NCBI GenBank assembly: GCA_017938155.1
Contig: JAGBCD010000025.1
Coordinates: forward strand, 96,214 to 160,213
Direction of reading: 5' to 3'
From: Paludibacteraceae bacterium
Lineage (GTDB): Bacteria > Bacteroidota > Bacteroidia > Bacteroidales > Paludibacteraceae
Length of the DNA stretch: 64,000 bases
Part shown: positions 61,391 to 64,000 of the stretch, in pieces
How positions within the stretch are numbered: the first letter of the stretch is position 1
How the letters are laid out: each line of letters opens with the position of its first letter
Notes under the pieces: generated by a model
Seen by the model: the letters and a program-made list of their open reading frames with translations, nothing else
Told to the model about the DNA's origin: nothing
The model's database searches: none
Translations under genes and position numbers: made by a program

Positions 61391-61966
61391 CTACTTTTGA
61401 ATCAACCGAAGAATGGTATCAATTTGTGCAAAGGTATCCTCCATGGTATTATTACCATTGATAGCAAAGTAATTGTGCTTTTTCAAGTAATATTGACATA
61501 CAGGTTTGGTGACGTCATGATAGATTTTGAGACGTTGTTTGATAGTTTCAAAATTGTCGTCTGCACGCCCACTGGTACGTCCACGTTCCAACAAACGTTT
61601 GATCACTTCATCTTCCTCAACAAACAAATCAATCATCACTGCTTCCATATGGCGACGTTCCAATAATAAAGTCAGAGCTTCCGCTTGCTCTACAGTACGA
61701 GGGAAACCGTCAAAAATAATGCCTTTGCAGTTCTCGCTACGAGTTTCTAAATAGTGATCTATAAGGTGAATCATCTTATGGTCTGGAACCAATTGGCCTT
61801 GTGCAATCAAAGACTCGATTTCCTTTCCTAATTCACTGCCAGACTTGATCTCTGCACGTAACACATCACCTGTTGACAAATGGTCCAAACCATACTTTTG
61901 TACAATAAAATCTGATTGGGTTCCTTTTCCACTACCAGGAGCACCACATAAAATAATATTTAACAT
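61391..61966 (-). CDS. adk: Adenylate kinase
   Basis: Adk interconverts ATP and AMP with ADP. The 191-residue protein has the P-loop CGAPGSGKGTQ (about 6-16), the AMP-binding region GLDHLSTGDVLRAEI (about 26-40), DGFPRTVEQAE (about 83-93) and a short lid (RGRTSGRADDN), so it belongs to the short type without a zinc finger. It heads the adk-obg-clc operon behind a consensus promoter. Confidence 0.96.
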   Translation of the reverse strand: MLNIILCGAPGSGKGTQSDFIVQKYGLDHLSTGDVLRAEIKSGSELGKEIESLIAQGQLVPDHKMIHLIDHYLETRSENCKGIIFDGFPRTVEQAEALTLLLERRHMEAVMIDLFVEEDEVIKRLLERGRTSGRADDNFETIKQRLKIYHDVTKPVCQYYLKKHNYFAINGNNTMEDTFAQIDTILRLIQK

Positions 61967-62053
61967 AGACTATATTTTTTAAGATTTTTACTCATAATTT
62001 TTGCCCTACATATTCCAAAAACGCCTCATTCCGCCAATGTAAGATATTTGTGG

Positions 62054-62085
62054 CAAAGGTACTACAAAAAAACATAATGCGCAAA
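62054..62085 (-). promoter_or_regulatory. Promoter of the adk-obg-clc operon
   Basis: Minus-strand TTTG (62085-62082) and TACCTTTG (62061-62054) are 20 bp apart; the leader is about 80 nt. Confidence 0.75.
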
Positions 62086-62512
62086 CAAAAAACAGGAAAA
62101 ATAACAGTTTGAAAAGATAAGTTGAGGAAGAGGAGGAAAATTCGCATTGAAAATCATAGCATGACAGTTTCTACGTTTTCAAATAAAAGATGCATAGAAA
62201 AATATCATTCCAACAATCTACACAAGATTTCTTTGCCAAATTCTTTATTTTTTTCGACAAATTGTCCTGTCAATAGCATAAAGGACTGGGTATAATAGGG
62301 TGCTTATTCTTTTCTTATTTCACTGAACTATTCGTATAAATATTATTAATCTTACCGTTTTCAGAAACACTAATCAATTCGCCATAGCATCTACTTTGGT
62401 CATATTATGAAGAGATAAGAAGCGAATAGAAACGGGTGCAGGTAAAAATGGAATAATAAATGAGAAATGGCACGATGTTTGTCTCGGAAGGTAAAATTAA
62501 GTTAGTTTTAAG
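62086..62512. other. Intergenic region between the adk and gpx promoters
   Basis: AT-rich sequence with no credible reading frame, hairpin or tandem repeat that I could find. Confidence 0.5.
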
Positions 62513-62541
62513 TTTGTTATAGAAAGAAAGCTATACCTTTG
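62513..62541 (+). promoter_or_regulatory. Promoter of the 41-residue membrane protein and gpx
   Basis: TACCTTTG at 62534-62541 with TTTG at 62513-62516; the 17-bp spacing is shorter than usual. Confidence 0.6.
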
Positions 62542-62576
62542 CCGCAGATTTGAGAAAACAATACATTTGCTGCGTT

Positions 62577-62702
62577 ATGGAAGGAAAGCAACCCCAAGAA
62601 AGAAGCAAAAAGCAAAAGACAGTACGCTTTTTCGTGATTGTATTTATCTGCCACATCATCGGCTTCGTGCTGATATGGTTGGTGCAACATTTTATAAACT
62701 AA
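62577..62702 (+). CDS. Small single-pass membrane protein (41 residues)
   Basis: A short frame from ATG 62577 encodes a basic, Lys/Gln-rich N terminus (MEGKQPQERSKKQKTVR) and one strong transmembrane helix (about 17-37; RFFVIVFICHIIGFVLIWL), ending VQHFIN. It lies about 29 nt after the predicted transcription start and 14 bp before gpx, so it would be the first gene of that mRNA. The charge distribution predicts N-in topology. No family is recognised. It could be a genuine microprotein or an upstream frame setting gpx translation. Confidence 0.6.
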   Translation: MEGKQPQERSKKQKTVRFFVIVFICHIIGFVLIWLVQHFIN

Positions 62703-62716
62703 AAACCTAATGCCTT

Positions 62717-63211
62717 ATGACAACTATCTATGATTTCGCGGCACTCACCAATCGCGGTGTAGAAAAGTCGTTTGCAGACTATCGTGGCCAAGTGCTATTG
62801 ATTGTCAACACCGCCAGCAAGTGCGGCTTTACCCCTCAGTACAAAGAACTAGAAGCATTGTATCAGAAGTACAAAGACGCGGGTTTAGTGGTGATTGGCT
62901 TCCCTTGTGACCAGTTTGCGCACCAAGAGCCAGGCACAGATACGGAGATTGAGCAGTTCTGCCAAATCAACTTCGGAGTGACGTTTCCATTGATGAAAAA
63001 GATTGAGGTAAATGGAGAAAACGAGCATCCGCTCTACACTTTCTTGAAAGCACAAGCAGGTGGCTGCTTTGGCAGAAAAATTAAATGGAACTTCACGAAG
63101 TTTCTCGTTTCGCGCGACGGTAGTGTGATTAAACGATATGCTCCTGCTACCAAGCCCATGAAGATTGAGAAGGATATTGTGGAGATGCTGAAAGCGGCAA
63201 AGCCGCTATAG
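62717..63211 (+). CDS. Glutathione peroxidase family thiol peroxidase
   Basis: The 164-residue protein reduces hydrogen or lipid peroxides; bacterial members without selenocysteine usually draw electrons from thioredoxin. Peroxidatic Cys36 sits in NTASKCGFTPQY. FPCDQFAHQEPG carries Cys64 and Gln, and the Trp-Asn pair lies in KWNFTKF (about 124-125). The start at ATG 62717 is preceded by another ATG (62711) in a different frame. It is probably cotranscribed with the 41-residue membrane protein and followed by a REP-like hairpin module and a terminator. Confidence 0.93.
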   Translation: MTTIYDFAALTNRGVEKSFADYRGQVLLIVNTASKCGFTPQYKELEALYQKYKDAGLVVIGFPCDQFAHQEPGTDTEIEQFCQINFGVTFPLMKKIEVNGENEHPLYTFLKAQAGGCFGRKIKWNFTKFLVSRDGSVIKRYAPATKPMKIEKDIVEMLKAAKPL

Positions 63212-63250
63212 TTTAGTGAACGGCAGCTGTAGGTGCCTACTGTTTAGAGA
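63193..63250. repeat. Hairpin module after gpx related to the 51.7-52.8 kb array
   Basis: AGCGGC-AAA-GCCGCT is followed by AGTTTAGTGAACGGC, a hairpin (GTAGG-TG-CCTAC) and CTGTTTAGAG. The pattern AGTTTAGnGnACGGC...GCCTACnGTTTAGAG also occurs in each unit of the array. The first arm overlaps the end of gpx. Confidence 0.7.
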
Positions 63251-63273
63251 TTTTTTTGATGCCATATAATACG

Positions 63274-63310
63274 AAAAAGAGGCACACTCGTTAATGAGGT
63301 GCCTCTTTTT
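63274..63310. terminator. Bidirectional terminator between gpx and gapA
   Basis: AAAAAGAGGCAC (63274-63285) pairs with GTGCCTCTTTTT (63299-63310), flanked by A and T runs, between convergent genes. Confidence 0.85.
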
Positions 63311-63331
63311 TAGGATATTGCGCTATTGGAA

Positions 63332-64000
<669 letters not shown>

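Overview
This window looks like a chromosomal segment of a Gram-negative Bacteroidales bacterium, probably gut-associated. Three things suggest this. Most transcription units start behind the Bacteroidota promoter form TTTG-N19/20-TAnnTTTG. The gene set includes ExbB with paired ExbD proteins, a DUF5686-type outer-membrane protein, an lpxD-lpxC-lpxA cluster and ATP-type PEP carboxykinase. Ribosome-binding sites are weak or absent. I see no rRNA operon, CRISPR array, prophage or integrase-bearing island. There is one tRNA (Ser-GGA) and two strong small-RNA candidates.

Layout. 1-8.3 kb: partial LTA-synthase-like sulfatase, tonB-recG, a lipoprotein serpin, and an exbB/membrane protein/exbD/exbD operon behind tRNA-Ser. 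8.3-12.4 kb: tatD, queA, udk and a split chromate transporter. 12.4-15.7 kb: a three-gene envelope operon headed by a structured RNA, then an 11-bp tandem repeat. 15.7-23.3 kb: MATE exporter, rpmH, a rbfA/ABC permease/lipoprotein/xerD/DUF5686 operon and a DUF1294 protein. 23.3-32.7 kb: one probable eight-gene minus-strand operon (HD hydrolase, lpxD, lpxC, lpxA, glnS, HsdR_N-like protein, phoH, metG). Its LpxC lacks the FabZ domain usual in this phylum.

33.4-47.1 kb is a defence and accessory island. A type I restriction-modification operon carries two different HsdM subunits, one HsdS, a REP-associated-type (Y1/HUH) transposase homologue and HsdR. It is followed without a gap by two small membrane proteins and a DUF2971 protein. 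Beyond it lie a winged-helix gene with a truncated nucleotidyltransferase partner, an orphan AbiEi-like antitoxin and a DUF4143 ATPase. The second half of hsdM2 and the two recognition domains of hsdS are visibly more AT-rich than the surrounding RM genes, as expected from specificity swapping.

47.2-51.5 kb holds secreted or envelope proteins: a feruloyl-esterase-like hydrolase, a probable beta-barrel, an S41 peptidase lipoprotein, a PLD-like protein and an outer-membrane protein. 51.6-52.9 kb is a non-coding array of long direct repeats (334, 230, 230 and 334 bp plus a partial copy) built of small palindromes. Related palindromes occur inside the RM operon, and a related hairpin module occurs after gpx. 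52.9-64 kb: pckA, a divergent small-RNA gene, a lipoprotein, a Sua5-family/sugar transferase/xseB operon, a ClC channel, obg, adk, a 41-residue membrane protein upstream of a glutathione peroxidase, and the 3' part of gapA.

All functions are inferred from recognised motifs and family memory; no database search was possible.
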